DNA of 60,624 nt from Acd1 sp049973945 (GTDB lineage Archaea > Thermoproteota > Thermoprotei_A > Sulfolobales > Sulfolobaceae): assembly GCA_049973945.1 (NCBI GenBank), contig JBMFJH010000008.1:1-60624 (forward strand), in the 5' to 3' direction. A program made the translations under genes and the position numbers. Below are positions 16,348 to 24,588 of the stretch, piece by piece (position 1 is the stretch's first letter; each line of letters starts with the position of its first letter). Under the pieces are notes generated by a model. It did no database searches and was not told the origin of the DNA. It worked only from the letters and a program-made list of their open reading frames with translations.

Positions 16348-17460
16348 TCACCAGGTCACTTCGCTCCTTAAAGGCTCCGGCAGCTCACACTCCTTAGGTA
16401 TCGAGTAGTCCATTTTCTTGCCCAGAACCTCGAAAGCCGCCTTGAACAGCTTATCGACTGCCCTATCGTCCACAACACCCAGCAGTCCGACCCTGACGAT
16501 TTTGTCCCTCAGCTCGCCCATTCCTGGCGAGATCTCAATCCCTTTCTCCTTCAGTTTCTCCCTGAAGCTCTTCGCTGGAGGCTCGCCAGCAACGACGGTG
16601 TTAGAGAAGGTTTCGTCGTTGCCGAGAAGGTTGAAGCCCAACTCCGAGAAGACCTTCCTGACCGTCAAGGCACAGGCCTTGTGCCTCTCCCATCTCCTTT
16701 CCTTCCCTTCGAGGAGCATGAGTTCGCTCGCCCTCAGGGAAGCGTTGAAAGCTCCTACAGCCGGCGTGAAAGGAGTCTCGTTCTTGTCCTGGAACTTGAG
16801 GTGTAGCGAGACGTCGAGGTAGCTCGGGAGGTCTTCGGTCACTAGCTCTTGAACTGCCTCCCCGCTCAACGCGACGAACGACGCTCCAGGAACGGAAGCC
16901 AACGCCTTCTGACTCCCCGTAGCTACTGCGTCTATTCTCCACTCGTTGACGAAGAGCGGATATGCAGCGAAGCCGGAGACGGAATCCACGAGGATCTTCA
17001 ATCCTCTCCTCTTGACCTCCTTCACTACATCCTCTAGGTTCCTGAAAGCTATCCCAGTGCTCGTCTCGTTATGGACTAAAGCGACTGTGGTGGCGTCCTT
17101 ATTCTCGTCCAATGCGATCTTTATCTCTTCTAGAGTGAACCACTTACCTTGAGGCTTCTCATAGACTCTTAGGTTAGTCCCCCTCCTCTTGAGGCTCTCC
17201 ATAAGCCTGTTCCCGAACTCGCCGTAAGTGAAGCCTACTACTCTCTCGCCCCTTCTGGTGAGCGAGTAAACCATAGCCTCTACGGCCAGAGTTCCAGAGC
17301 CCGTGAGCAGGGCGACCCTCTCGGCGGAGAAGAGCTTCTTTAAGTTATCCTCCAGGCCCCTCACTATCGTCCTGAACTTCTCCGACCTGTGGTTGACCAG
17401 GAGAGTAGAGGCCTCAATGACGCTCTTCGGAACGTTTACTGGTCCCGGGATGAGCATCAT
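16348..17460 (-). CDS. Class V aminotransferase (alanine/serine-glyoxylate type)
   Basis: PLP-dependent aminotransferase of 370 residues. It starts MMLIPGPVNVPKSVIEAS and has NHRSEKFRTIV, the cofactor-contacting LTGSGTLAVEAMVYSL, the Asp in ILVDSVSGFAAYPL and the PLP lysine in ATGSQKALASVPGASF (about residue 187). Family members convert alanine, serine or phosphoserine with glyoxylate, pyruvate or 2-oxoglutarate. Its ATG overlaps the serA stop (ATGATG), so I infer it acts with SerA in serine biosynthesis, taking the place of a conventional SerC; glyoxylate detoxification with glycine formation is the alternative. Confidence 0.88.
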   Translation of the reverse strand: MMLIPGPVNVPKSVIEASTLLVNHRSEKFRTIVRGLEDNLKKLFSAERVALLTGSGTLAVEAMVYSLTRRGERVVGFTYGEFGNRLMESLKRRGTNLRVYEKPQGKWFTLEEIKIALDENKDATTVALVHNETSTGIAFRNLEDVVKEVKRRGLKILVDSVSGFAAYPLFVNEWRIDAVATGSQKALASVPGASFVALSGEAVQELVTEDLPSYLDVSLHLKFQDKNETPFTPAVGAFNASLRASELMLLEGKERRWERHKACALTVRKVFSELGFNLLGNDETFSNTVVAGEPPAKSFREKLKEKGIEISPGMGELRDKIVRVGLLGVVDDRAVDKLFKAAFEVLGKKMDYSIPKECELPEPLRSEVTW

Positions 17461-18389
17461 ATTAGACCCAACTCCTTCAGTGCAGTTATGAGGTTGTCAG
17501 CCGTCATCTGGGCTACCCTCAGTTGCGCCTCTTTCGTCTGTGCGCCTATGTGAGGAGTCACTATCACTCTCGGGTGTTTGAGTAGCTCCCACTCCCAGGG
17601 CTCTTTCGGCGGTTCGTTCCAGAACACGTCTGTCGCATAAACGCCGACTTTGCCCTCGTTTAGGCTCTTGAGTAAAGCCGGGCCGTCCACGACTACTGCC
17701 CTGCTCGTGTTGACGATTATGACGCCCTGTTTGACGAGCTCGAATGCCTTAGCGTCGAGTATCTTGGGCGGGCTCTTACCCACAGTGACGTGCAGGGATA
17801 TCACGTCAGACCTCCTGAGAAGCTCCTGGAGGTCCACGACTTCCGCCCCTACTTGCCTCGCCCTCTCCCTCACGTCCAATACATCGTAAGCAAGTACGTG
17901 CATCCCGATGGCTTTCGCTACTTGGCCCACCTTACTCCCTATCCTTCCGAACCCGATTATTCCGATGGTCTTCCCGGCGAGCTCGATGCCCTGAGTCTTC
18001 TTGAAAACTCCGCTCTTGGCCAGGCCAATCGAGTCGTAGAGGTTCCTCGCGGCGACGAGCAAGAGCCCGATCGTTAGTTCTGCCGCGGAGTCGGTAGAGG
18101 CCCCTGGAGCGTAAACTACCTTAATCTTCCTTTTCTCCGCTTCGTCAGTATCAATGTTGTCCAGGCCGATTCCAGCCCTGGCGATCACCTTCAGGTTGGT
18201 GCCCTTCTCTATCACCTCTTTGTCCACCTTAGTCCTGCTCCTCACCACTAGGACGTCGTAATCCCCAATTACTTTTAGAAGTTCGTCTCTTTCTATCTCT
18301 GGCTTGTAGTCGATCTGTACATTATATTGGCTTAGTTTTTCTATAAGAGTTTTGTCGACAGGATCGGTAATGAGAACCTTAACGGGCAT
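17457..18389 (-). CDS. serA: D-3-phosphoglycerate dehydrogenase
   Basis: NAD-dependent oxidation of 3-phosphoglycerate to 3-phosphohydroxypyruvate, first step of serine synthesis. The 310-residue chain is the short form without an ACT regulatory domain: substrate-domain start VLITDPVDKTLIEKL, ARAGIGLDNID, dinucleotide fold GIIGFGRIGSKVG, catalytic Arg in NTSRAVVVDG and catalytic His in VTPHIGAQTKEA. Lack of the ACT domain suggests no classical serine feedback. Start ATG has a strong GGAGGTG upstream. It is the first gene of a pair with the class V aminotransferase. Confidence 0.93.
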   Translation of the reverse strand: MPVKVLITDPVDKTLIEKLSQYNVQIDYKPEIERDELLKVIGDYDVLVVRSRTKVDKEVIEKGTNLKVIARAGIGLDNIDTDEAEKRKIKVVYAPGASTDSAAELTIGLLLVAARNLYDSIGLAKSGVFKKTQGIELAGKTIGIIGFGRIGSKVGQVAKAIGMHVLAYDVLDVRERARQVGAEVVDLQELLRRSDVISLHVTVGKSPPKILDAKAFELVKQGVIIVNTSRAVVVDGPALLKSLNEGKVGVYATDVFWNEPPKEPWEWELLKHPRVIVTPHIGAQTKEAQLRVAQMTADNLITALKELGLI

Positions 18390-18592
18390 GAATTTTTCAC
18401 CTCCGAAAGTAAATCAAAAACTTACTGTGATGATGAACAAAGTGAAAGAGAACAAGAGAGAAAAGCGTAATTTACAGAACTAACTAGCCCGACCATCTCA
18501 TTGGCTTCAGTCACATTTAAACGCCTCAAAGCCCGTGTAGTCATGTTTGTTTCATGCGGTTAACAACGTTGTATTTAAAAAGTTTTTCTTTA
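18390..18592. other. Intergenic region between serA and the glycosylase gene
   Basis: About 200 bases without a gene. It holds the serA promoter region next to 18390-18430 (AAGTTTTTGATTTAC on the minus strand and a GGAGGTG ribosome site), a T-run on the minus strand near 18575-18590 that probably terminates the glycosylase transcript, and a 10-base palindrome ACAACGTTGT (18563-18572). A GTGATGATGA at 18427 resembles box C of a guide RNA, but no D box follows at a workable distance. Confidence 0.45.
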
Positions 18593-19216
18593 TCATTTTA
18601 AAATAGTCCCCGTCTCCACGTGCCAAATGAAGAGATCCAAAACGCCGATTGGTATGTTAAACTGTCTCGCTAACTCCTTGAGCCTGCTCTCGATTTCTAG
18701 ATACCTCGATTTCGTGAGACTCTTGAAAGGCCTCACCAAGCCTGCATTTATTGAGAATCTCATGACGTGTTTGTCGACTATGGCCAAATCGAAATATCCC
18801 ACATTCCTTAAGAAATGGCTTGCCTCCTTCATCCCGATGCCGTAAATCTCGTCCGCTAGTCTCTCCCTAGCTAAGAACTGGCTCTTGTCGGCCAAAGGTT
18901 TTATCCAACTCTTGACCTTACCTCTGTACTTCACTAAGCCCTTTAGGTACTTCGCCTTAACGTCGTAAAACCTGTACCCTCTCTCTTTCAGCACCCTTTC
19001 GAAGTCAAGAGTGCCCTTCTCGAACTCCCGCATCACGTGGCCCAGTACCTTATAGGCAGAAACGAAGGACGAGTTCGCAGTTAAAACACAAAGAACCAAC
19101 TCCCTGAACCATACGTCCTCGTCGGCGGAATTATTCAGCTTGAACTCCTCGACCCTTTCAAGCACTAGCGCTCTTAGCCTTGGATTTTCGACTTCTCTTC
19201 TTAGCCTTTCCAGCAT
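18593..19216 (-). CDS. ogg: N-glycosylase/DNA lyase (Ogg2-type 8-oxoguanine glycosylase)
   Basis: Base excision repair enzyme removing 8-oxoguanine. The 207-residue all-helical product has the helix-hairpin-helix motif with catalytic Lys in IYGIGMKEASHFLRNVG (Lys about residue 129) and catalytic Asp in DLAIVDKHVMRF (about 147); the length matches archaeal Ogg2. The ATG at 19216 gives MLERLRREVENPRLRALVLE, matching the usual N-terminus, so the start lies inside the upstream gene: the two overlap by 59 bases in different frames. Confidence 0.9.
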   Translation of the reverse strand: MLERLRREVENPRLRALVLERVEEFKLNNSADEDVWFRELVLCVLTANSSFVSAYKVLGHVMREFEKGTLDFERVLKERGYRFYDVKAKYLKGLVKYRGKVKSWIKPLADKSQFLARERLADEIYGIGMKEASHFLRNVGYFDLAIVDKHVMRFSINAGLVRPFKSLTKSRYLEIESRLKELARQFNIPIGVLDLFIWHVETGTILK

Positions 19217-19832
19217 TCTTCTTCTTCGAGGACTTCTTCGACTTTTTGCTCTTACGCTTCTTTCTCTTCTCCTTGAGTTCCTCCAGCGGAGAGACCTTGA
19301 CGGCTTTCTGACCAGAGAACTCCGACTTCGTTAGTGTTAATGTCCTGCCGTCGGCGAACTCCACAATGACGAACGGGGCCTCCATTTCCTCGGCCTTGAC
19401 GTTGAACCCGTAAGCGATTACTTCCTCGCCTGAAAGGTCGACCTTCTCTAGGGTGATCTTCTTCTCCCCTATTCTGTTGATTATTTCCGACACGTCGACG
19501 TTCCCTTGAACCTGCGGTTGTTGAACAGCCTCAACGCCTTGAGGCCCTTGCACGTTTTGCTGAGATTCGACGCTGGTGTTTTGCTCCTCCTTGCCTACAT
19601 AAACCGCGATAACTCTCGCAGGAGCTACTAAGGGCCTCGCTGCGGGCAAGTTGTTGACGTACTCCTCCTCCCTCCTAACGATCCTGGTTACCTTCCCGTC
19701 CACAACGTAGCTTTCGAACTGGCTCTCCTCCATGTCGACCTCTTCGTCCCTCTCTTGGGTAACGGTTAAGGCGTAAACTCCAGGAACAAGCTTTCTCTCG
19801 GAGTAAGTGTAAACGAGTAGGTGAGCCTTCAT
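19158..19832 (-). CDS. Unknown protein with a highly basic Lys/Ser tail
   Basis: 224 residues, not recognised. Residues 1-80 are mixed beta-like (MKAHLLVYTYSERKLVPGVY), about 85-112 form a Gln-rich linker (QQNVQGPQGVEAVQQPQVQG), 113-175 form a second compact part (VSEIINRIGEKKITLEKVDL, then FVIVEFADGRTLTLTKSEF), and the last 40 residues are almost entirely Lys, Arg, Ser and Ala, like histone tails or ribosome-binding extensions. A nucleic-acid-binding role is likely for the tail. The tail's last 19 codons overlap the start of the Ogg gene, so the extension is constrained in two frames. Confidence 0.7.
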   Translation of the reverse strand: MKAHLLVYTYSERKLVPGVYALTVTQERDEEVDMEESQFESYVVDGKVTRIVRREEEYVNNLPAARPLVAPARVIAVYVGKEEQNTSVESQQNVQGPQGVEAVQQPQVQGNVDVSEIINRIGEKKITLEKVDLSGEEVIAYGFNVKAEEMEAPFVIVEFADGRTLTLTKSEFSGQKAVKVSPLEELKEKRKKRKSKKSKKSSKKKNAGKAKKRSRKSKAKSASA

Positions 19833-19939
19833 CGAGTTCCAATGGACTACGTTTCAATTAAATCTTTGGAACAGCTGTGCGAGTATAAACGCCTACCAAT
19901 CGTTAAAAATAATAATCTGAGCAGGGCTCTGTCTAACGC

Positions 19940-20158
19940 ATGAGCATTAGGATAAGGGGATCAAACGCTTACGGCCACCTCGGGTGGGTCACGAAGTACT
20001 GCAGGATCTGCAACAGGAAGATAAGGGTTGGGATCGACGTAGTCTACAAGTGTCCTAAGTGCGAGAAGACTTACAACGCATATTTCTGCCAGGCTGACGC
20101 CAGAGGCCTCCACTACAGGTGCCCGTACTGTGGTAGCGAACTGGTGCCCGTGGCTTGA
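19940..20158 (+). CDS. Small zinc-ribbon protein, unknown function
   Basis: 72 residues with three Cys pairs: YCRICNRK (about 21-24), YKCPKCEKTYNAYFC (about 38-41) and YRCPYCGSEL (about 61-64), enough for one or two zinc sites. The repeated CxxC arrangement is that of rubredoxin-like or ribbon modules in transcription and ribosome-associated proteins; no specific family is recognised. The ATG is preceded by an AT-rich stretch (CGTTAAAAATAATAATC near 19900-19917) at promoter distance. Its TGA overlaps the TTG start of the next gene. Confidence 0.72.
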   Translation: MSIRIRGSNAYGHLGWVTKYCRICNRKIRVGIDVVYKCPKCEKTYNAYFCQADARGLHYRCPYCGSELVPVA

Positions 20159-20445
20159 GCCAAATAGTGAAGTTCTTCGTTCACGGAATTTACTTGTTCG
20201 CTTTAGTTGAAAACAAACTTGCCTACGTGGATCTGGATCTGGACACGAACACTAATGAGTCCGGTTGGAAGGACGTCGAAATTACTTTCCCTCACGGCAA
20301 GGTTGTGAGACTCCTTTACTGCAAATCGAGACTATTTAACAAGGTATGTGGCGCTATAGCGGAGTTAAACTCGCCAATTGAAGGGAAGAACCTTGAGGAA
20401 ATCTACGACGAAATCGTTCAGGCAGTTCGCAACACTATCGGATAG
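20155..20445 (+). CDS. Unknown small protein, coupled to the zinc-ribbon gene
   Basis: 96 residues starting at TTG 20155, which overlaps the preceding stop as TTGA. The sequence is a plausible small alpha/beta domain (VKFFVHGIYLFALVENKLAY, then VEITFPHGKVVRLLYCKSRL and a C-terminal helix LEEIYDEIVQAVRNTIG). No motif is recognised. Coupling to the zinc-ribbon gene suggests the two act together. Its end overlaps a convergent gene by 28 bases. Confidence 0.55.
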   Translation: MSQIVKFFVHGIYLFALVENKLAYVDLDLDTNTNESGWKDVEITFPHGKVVRLLYCKSRLFNKVCGAIAELNSPIEGKNLEEIYDEIVQAVRNTIG

Positions 20446-20720
20446 CCCCTCTCCCTTAGCGTGGAACTCATCTTCTGAAACACGCTCACCAAATCCGTAG
20501 GGCTCGTGGATTGTGCCAAGATTACGACTTCGTAACGCTGAATTTCGGTTAGGAAGATCACCTGCAACAACGTGGTGCCTGAATATGAGCAAAGGTAACT
20601 GCTACCCAGCTTGACTACCTTCTCGCAAAGGGACTCCAAAGCGGACTTAAGGATTTCGTATAGTGACCTCACGTCGTCTGGTCCCTTGACGGCTACTTGG
20701 GCTTTAACGCTAAACAGCAT
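20418..20720 (-). CDS. Unknown small protein
   Basis: 100 residues: MLFSVKAQVAVKGPDDVRSL, a helix with two Cys (LESLCEKVVKLGSSYLCSY) and a C-terminal strand-helix. The overall pattern (strand, helix, strand pair, helix) is vaguely like the Pcc1 fold, but the diagnostic residues are absent and I do not assign it. It starts inside the end of the next upstream gene (20710), so it is probably translated from the same transcript as the 130-residue protein and the flavoprotein. Confidence 0.5.
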   Translation of the reverse strand: MLFSVKAQVAVKGPDDVRSLYEILKSALESLCEKVVKLGSSYLCSYSGTTLLQVIFLTEIQRYEVVILAQSTSPTDLVSVFQKMSSTLRERGYPIVLRTA

Positions 20721-21102
20721 TGTTCGCGTTCACCCTCTTCACCGTTAGCTTCAATTTGTCAAACAGGGTTTTCACCAAATCTACATGGGCCTTCTTGCCA
20801 TAGAGGGTGTAGAGCTTGAGCTTCCTGTACTTGATTTCAGTCACGACCTTTCCGTCCTCTAAAACTAAGATCCTGCCGATTACGTGGCCGTGAACGTTCT
20901 TCAGGAACCTCATGAAGATGTAAACCCCGCGGTCAGGAAGGTCTATCCTCAGCGCCTCTCCCACGACGTAAGTCGGTCTGACTTTACCGAGTACTTTATA
21001 GTCTTTGAGCTCGACGAAATCCCCGTTCTCGTATTTGTAGATTAACGTCCTTATGGCGTGTTTGTTTGTCTTGCTCTTAGAATTTTCTAAAATCAACTCC
21101 AT
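20710..21102 (-). CDS. Unknown protein, 130 residues
   Basis: Beta-rich sequence with a basic N-terminus (NSKSKTNKHAIRTLIYKYEN), a central KVRPTYVVGEALRIDLP and a basic C-terminal half (YRKLKLYTLYGKKAHVDLVK). No motif recognised. It begins inside the end of the flavoprotein gene (26-base overlap) and overlaps the start of the 100-residue gene, so the three are likely one operon; a lipid or redox link is guesswork. Confidence 0.55.
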   Translation of the reverse strand: MELILENSKSKTNKHAIRTLIYKYENGDFVELKDYKVLGKVRPTYVVGEALRIDLPDRGVYIFMRFLKNVHGHVIGRILVLEDGKVVTEIKYRKLKLYTLYGKKAHVDLVKTLFDKLKLTVKRVNANNAV

Positions 21103-22069
21103 CTCTCACACCCCTAACTGACTCGAGTACCCCCTGAGGGTCAATTTTGTCTTCCAAGTAGGCATCGATTAGGACTTCGCTCCTCATTAACGCTTCTAGG
21201 AGGGTTTTCCTAGCCGCCAAGCTCGACTTCCTGTACACGTTGAGGAGGAAACGCTGTATTGCTATTTGTGCCTCTATCCTCCTCAACCTCTTGTCCGCCT
21301 TCAGAATACGCTCGAAATCCCCTGGACTAGAAGCCCTGTCCAGAGCTTCGGAAGCCGCTTCGGCCGAAATCGCGGACGGCCTTATCCCTTCACCGCTTAA
21401 CGGATAAACGAGTCCTCTCGCCTCGCCTATCCTTAAGTCCTTTCTTTTGGGAGGCCCAATCGAAATGGGCGCCCCCCTTAGGTCGACTATTTCGTAGTCG
21501 GGGAAGTTAGCCTTCAAGTAGTCCAGTAAAAGTCTCCTGGAGTTCTTCTCCTCCAGGAAGCCGGCTCCGACGTTCAGCTCTCCTTCATCGGACGGGAAAA
21601 CCCAGTAAAAGCCCGTATATTTGGTGTCGAACTCGAAGACCGCCTCATCTGAGAAACGGTTCGTCCTCACTATGGCCCTAGTCGTGTAGACCACCTCTCT
21701 GTCCATATCGTAAGGGCCCTTTGCGTCGATTATCACGTCGTGAGATGTTCGGTTCTCTGGCCTCGTTACCTTCACCCTCTCCCTCATCCTGTTTATCCAC
21801 TCCCACTTGTCGATTACGACCCACTTGGTCTTAGAGTAAGTGATCTCCGAAATCGTTTTGCCGTCTAGCCTGAAGGCGAACCTCTTAATCCTGAACTTCT
21901 CCCGCCACGGGACTGGAGGGTCGTAAATCCTTGGTACTATATCGCCGCAAGGTTTGACGTACTTCGGCTGAATGTCGTAGATCGTGACCTCATGTCCTTT
22001 CGAGTTCAGCAGGTAAGCGAGAAGAGAACCTGAGACTCCTCCGCCGAGAATGCCAACGTTCTTCTTCAT
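21077..22069 (-). CDS. Geranylgeranyl reductase family FAD-dependent oxidoreductase
   Basis: Flavoprotein of the family that saturates isoprenoid chains of archaeal lipids. The 330-residue chain begins with an FAD-binding dinucleotide fold NVGILGGGVSGSLLAYLL (residues 4-21), has a CGDIVPR motif (about 43-49; a Cys at this place is typical) and the family signature Y-x-W-x-F-P followed by GxG: TGFYWVFPSDEGELNVGAGF. It is shorter than the characterised reductases (about 400-450), so the substrate could be another isoprenoid. The start is ATG 22069; a longer frame to 22180 runs into the valS start and is not credible. Confidence 0.8.
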   Translation of the reverse strand: MKKNVGILGGGVSGSLLAYLLNSKGHEVTIYDIQPKYVKPCGDIVPRIYDPPVPWREKFRIKRFAFRLDGKTISEITYSKTKWVVIDKWEWINRMRERVKVTRPENRTSHDVIIDAKGPYDMDREVVYTTRAIVRTNRFSDEAVFEFDTKYTGFYWVFPSDEGELNVGAGFLEEKNSRRLLLDYLKANFPDYEIVDLRGAPISIGPPKRKDLRIGEARGLVYPLSGEGIRPSAISAEAASEALDRASSPGDFERILKADKRLRRIEAQIAIQRFLLNVYRKSSLAARKTLLEALMRSEVLIDAYLEDKIDPQGVLESVRGVRDGVDFRKF

Positions 22070-22114
22070 TATACTTTTAGCCTCCTCGCCTGTACTCTTA
22101 TAAAGACGAGACGC

Positions 22115-24577
22115 ATGCTGAGCGAGGCAGAAGTACTTCAGAAGATGAACGAATGGCCGAAGCACTACGACCCGGCACAAATCGAAAGGAAGTGGCAGGA
22201 GAAGTGGCTGAGCAAGGAGTACTACGAGAAGGTCTTCAGGTTCAGGGACGAGGACAACGCTTCTCCCGTGTTCGTTATTGACACTCCTCCACCCTTCACT
22301 AGCGGAGAGCTACATATGGGACACGCCTATTGGGTCACGATTGCCGACACCATAGCCAGGTTCAAGAGGCTGGAAGGCTATAACGTGCTCCTCCCTCAGG
22401 GTTGGGACACCCAGGGATTACCAACCGAGCTAAAGGTTCAGTACAAGCTGAGAATTCCCAAGGAGAACAAGGAGCTGTTCTTGCAGAAGTGCGTCGAGTG
22501 GACGGAAGAGATGATAAAGAAGATGAGGACCGCGATGATCAGGCTGGGCTACAGGCCGGAGTGGGAGAGGTTCGAGTATAAGACCTACAATAAGGACTAC
22601 AGGACGGCCATCCAGAAGTCGCTGATTACAATGTTCAAGATGGGGCTCATCGAAATGAGGGAAGGCCCAGTAATATGGTGCCCGAAGTGCGAGACCGCGT
22701 TGGCACAGAGCGAGATAGGCTACCTTGAAAAGGAGGGCGTTTTAGCTTACGTGAGGTTCCCGCTGGCTGACGGCTCAGGAGACGTAGTGATAGCGACAAC
22801 CAGGCCAGAGCTGATCGGGGCGACTCAGGCGATCGCTGTCCATCCAGAGGACGAGAGGTACAAGAGCTTGGTGGGCAAGCAAGCGATAGTACCCCTGTTC
22901 GACAGGAAGGTTCCCATCATCGCCGACGAGAGCGTGGAGAAAGAGTTCGGCACGGGAGCCGTAATGATAAGCACTTACGGCGACCCCCAGGACATTAAGT
23001 GGCAGTTGAAGTACAACCTCCCTGTTACGATCCTCATTGACGAAAAGGGAAGGATGAAGAACACTAACGGTTTGCTGGACGGCCTGAAGGTGGAAGAGGC
23101 CAGGAAGAAGATGCTAGACCTGTTAAAAGAGAAGGGCTACCTGGTTAAGGTAGAGAAGATCAAACACAACGTCCTCTCCCACACCGAGAGGAGCGATTGC
23201 CTGTCCCCCGTGGAGTTCCTCGTGAAGAAGCAGATCTACATTAAAGTCCTTCCGTTCAGGGAGAGACTCCTCAAGGAATACAAACGCATGAAGTTCTACC
23301 CAGCGAGGATGTCGTACTATCTCGAGGACTGGATCAAGAACCTGGAGTGGGACTGGAGCATCTCGAGGCAAAGGGTTTACGGAACTCCTTTGCCTTTCTG
23401 GTACTGCGACAACGGCCACCTCACTCCCGCAAATGAGGACATGCTCCCCGTAATTCCTGAGAAGTCCAAGCCGCCGACGGACAAGTGCCCAGTGTGCGGA
23501 GCCCCGCTCAAGCCTGTTACGGACGTCGCGGACGTCTGGATAGACTCGAGCATCACCGCCCTCTACATCTCTGGCTTCTTCGACGATGAGAAGAGGTTCA
23601 AGAGGGCGTTCCCCACGTCGCTGAGGCTTCAGGGGACTGACATCATAAGGACGTGGTTATTCTACACGCTGTTCAGGACGCTCATACTCGCAAACGACAT
23701 ACCGTTTAAGGAGGTTCTTATCAACGGCCAGGTTCTGGGCCCCGACGGGACTAGAATGAGCAAAAGCAAGGGCAACGTAGTTAACCCCTTAGACCGTGTG
23801 GACGAGTTCGGCGCAGACGCAATCAGGCTAACCCTCCTGGACGCCCGCATAGGCGACGACTTCCCGTTCAAGTGGGACACCGTAAAGGGCAAGAAGCTCC
23901 TGCTACAGAAGCTGTGGAACGCGTCCAGGCTGGCCTATCCGTTCATAGGCAAGAGGAGGTTCGAGAAGCCAGAGAAACTTCACCCAATCGACGCGTGGAT
24001 ATTAGGCATGCACAAGAAGTTCGTGGAAACGGTGATCAACGCGTACAGGAGCTACGACTTCTACGTGGTGGTGGAACAGATGTACAGCTACTTCTGGCAG
24101 ACGGTGGCAGACGAGTACTTAGAGCTGGTTAAGTACAGGTTGTTTGAGGGCGATCAGTCGGCCTATTACACTCTGTCCAGAATCCTTAAGGACATCATAG
24201 TGTTGTTGCATCCCATAGCTCCGCACATAACGGAGGAGATCTATTCGGTCATGTGGGGAGACAAGATCAGCGTTGGTCTCGAGAGGTTGCCAGACGTGAG
24301 CGACATTGCCTACGACGAGAAACTCACAGACTTCGACGCGAAGCTGAGGAGCTTGACCTCAGCCATAAGGACGGCGAAAGTGAAGAACAGGATCCCCCTC
24401 AGCGCTCCCGTGAAGGCCGTCATAAAGGGGCCGAGAGAAGTCCTCGACTTCGCTAAGCAAATAGAGAAGGACTTGGTAAGGACTTTCAAAATAGAGGAAA
24501 TAACGTACGCGGAGGATGTCGCGCTCAGCGTGGAAGTCTCAGCCCATGGGAGTCTCAGTCACAACTCAGCCGCTTAA
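22115..24577 (+). CDS. valS: Valyl-tRNA synthetase
   Basis: Class I synthetase charging tRNA-Val. The 820-residue enzyme begins with the typical EWPKHYDPAQIERKWQEKW, has the HIGH-type motif HMGH at 67-70 in FTSGELHMGHAYWVTIADT, a CP1 editing domain (ATTRPELIGATQAIAVHP) and the KMSKS-type RMSKSKGNVVNPLD. A zinc-binding segment with CPVCGAPL follows an earlier WCPKCETALAQSE. TTATAA at 22098-22103, about 14 bases upstream of the ATG, is too close to serve this start but sits well for the divergent flavoprotein; an internal ATG at 22145 is possible but the longer N-terminus looks conserved. Convergent with the aminotransferase gene (12-base overlap). Confidence 0.95.
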   Translation: MLSEAEVLQKMNEWPKHYDPAQIERKWQEKWLSKEYYEKVFRFRDEDNASPVFVIDTPPPFTSGELHMGHAYWVTIADTIARFKRLEGYNVLLPQGWDTQGLPTELKVQYKLRIPKENKELFLQKCVEWTEEMIKKMRTAMIRLGYRPEWERFEYKTYNKDYRTAIQKSLITMFKMGLIEMREGPVIWCPKCETALAQSEIGYLEKEGVLAYVRFPLADGSGDVVIATTRPELIGATQAIAVHPEDERYKSLVGKQAIVPLFDRKVPIIADESVEKEFGTGAVMISTYGDPQDIKWQLKYNLPVTILIDEKGRMKNTNGLLDGLKVEEARKKMLDLLKEKGYLVKVEKIKHNVLSHTERSDCLSPVEFLVKKQIYIKVLPFRERLLKEYKRMKFYPARMSYYLEDWIKNLEWDWSISRQRVYGTPLPFWYCDNGHLTPANEDMLPVIPEKSKPPTDKCPVCGAPLKPVTDVADVWIDSSITALYISGFFDDEKRFKRAFPTSLRLQGTDIIRTWLFYTLFRTLILANDIPFKEVLINGQVLGPDGTRMSKSKGNVVNPLDRVDEFGADAIRLTLLDARIGDDFPFKWDTVKGKKLLLQKLWNASRLAYPFIGKRRFEKPEKLHPIDAWILGMHKKFVETVINAYRSYDFYVVVEQMYSYFWQTVADEYLELVKYRLFEGDQSAYYTLSRILKDIIVLLHPIAPHITEEIYSVMWGDKISVGLERLPDVSDIAYDEKLTDFDAKLRSLTSAIRTAKVKNRIPLSAPVKAVIKGPREVLDFAKQIEKDLVRTFKIEEITYAEDVALSVEVSAHGSLSHNSAA

Positions 24578-24588
24578 GATCTCATCAA
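24539..24588 (-). ncRNA. Candidate C/D box sRNA at the convergent ends of valS and the aminotransferase
   Basis: Minus strand: box C TTGATGA (24588-24582; T instead of purine at the first base), 12-base guide, D' CTGA (24569-24566), 3-base spacer, degenerate C' GTGACTG (24562-24556), 13-base guide, box D CTGA (24542-24539). Flanks GGAGTTC and GACTTCC can pair at six of seven positions, giving a terminal stem. The box spacing is right, but box C and C' are imperfect and the region codes for both convergent C-termini. Confidence 0.4.

Noticed and set aside
18427..18436. GTGATGATGA in the serA upstream gap as a C/D box start
   Set aside because: No CTGA occurs within a suitable distance on that strand.
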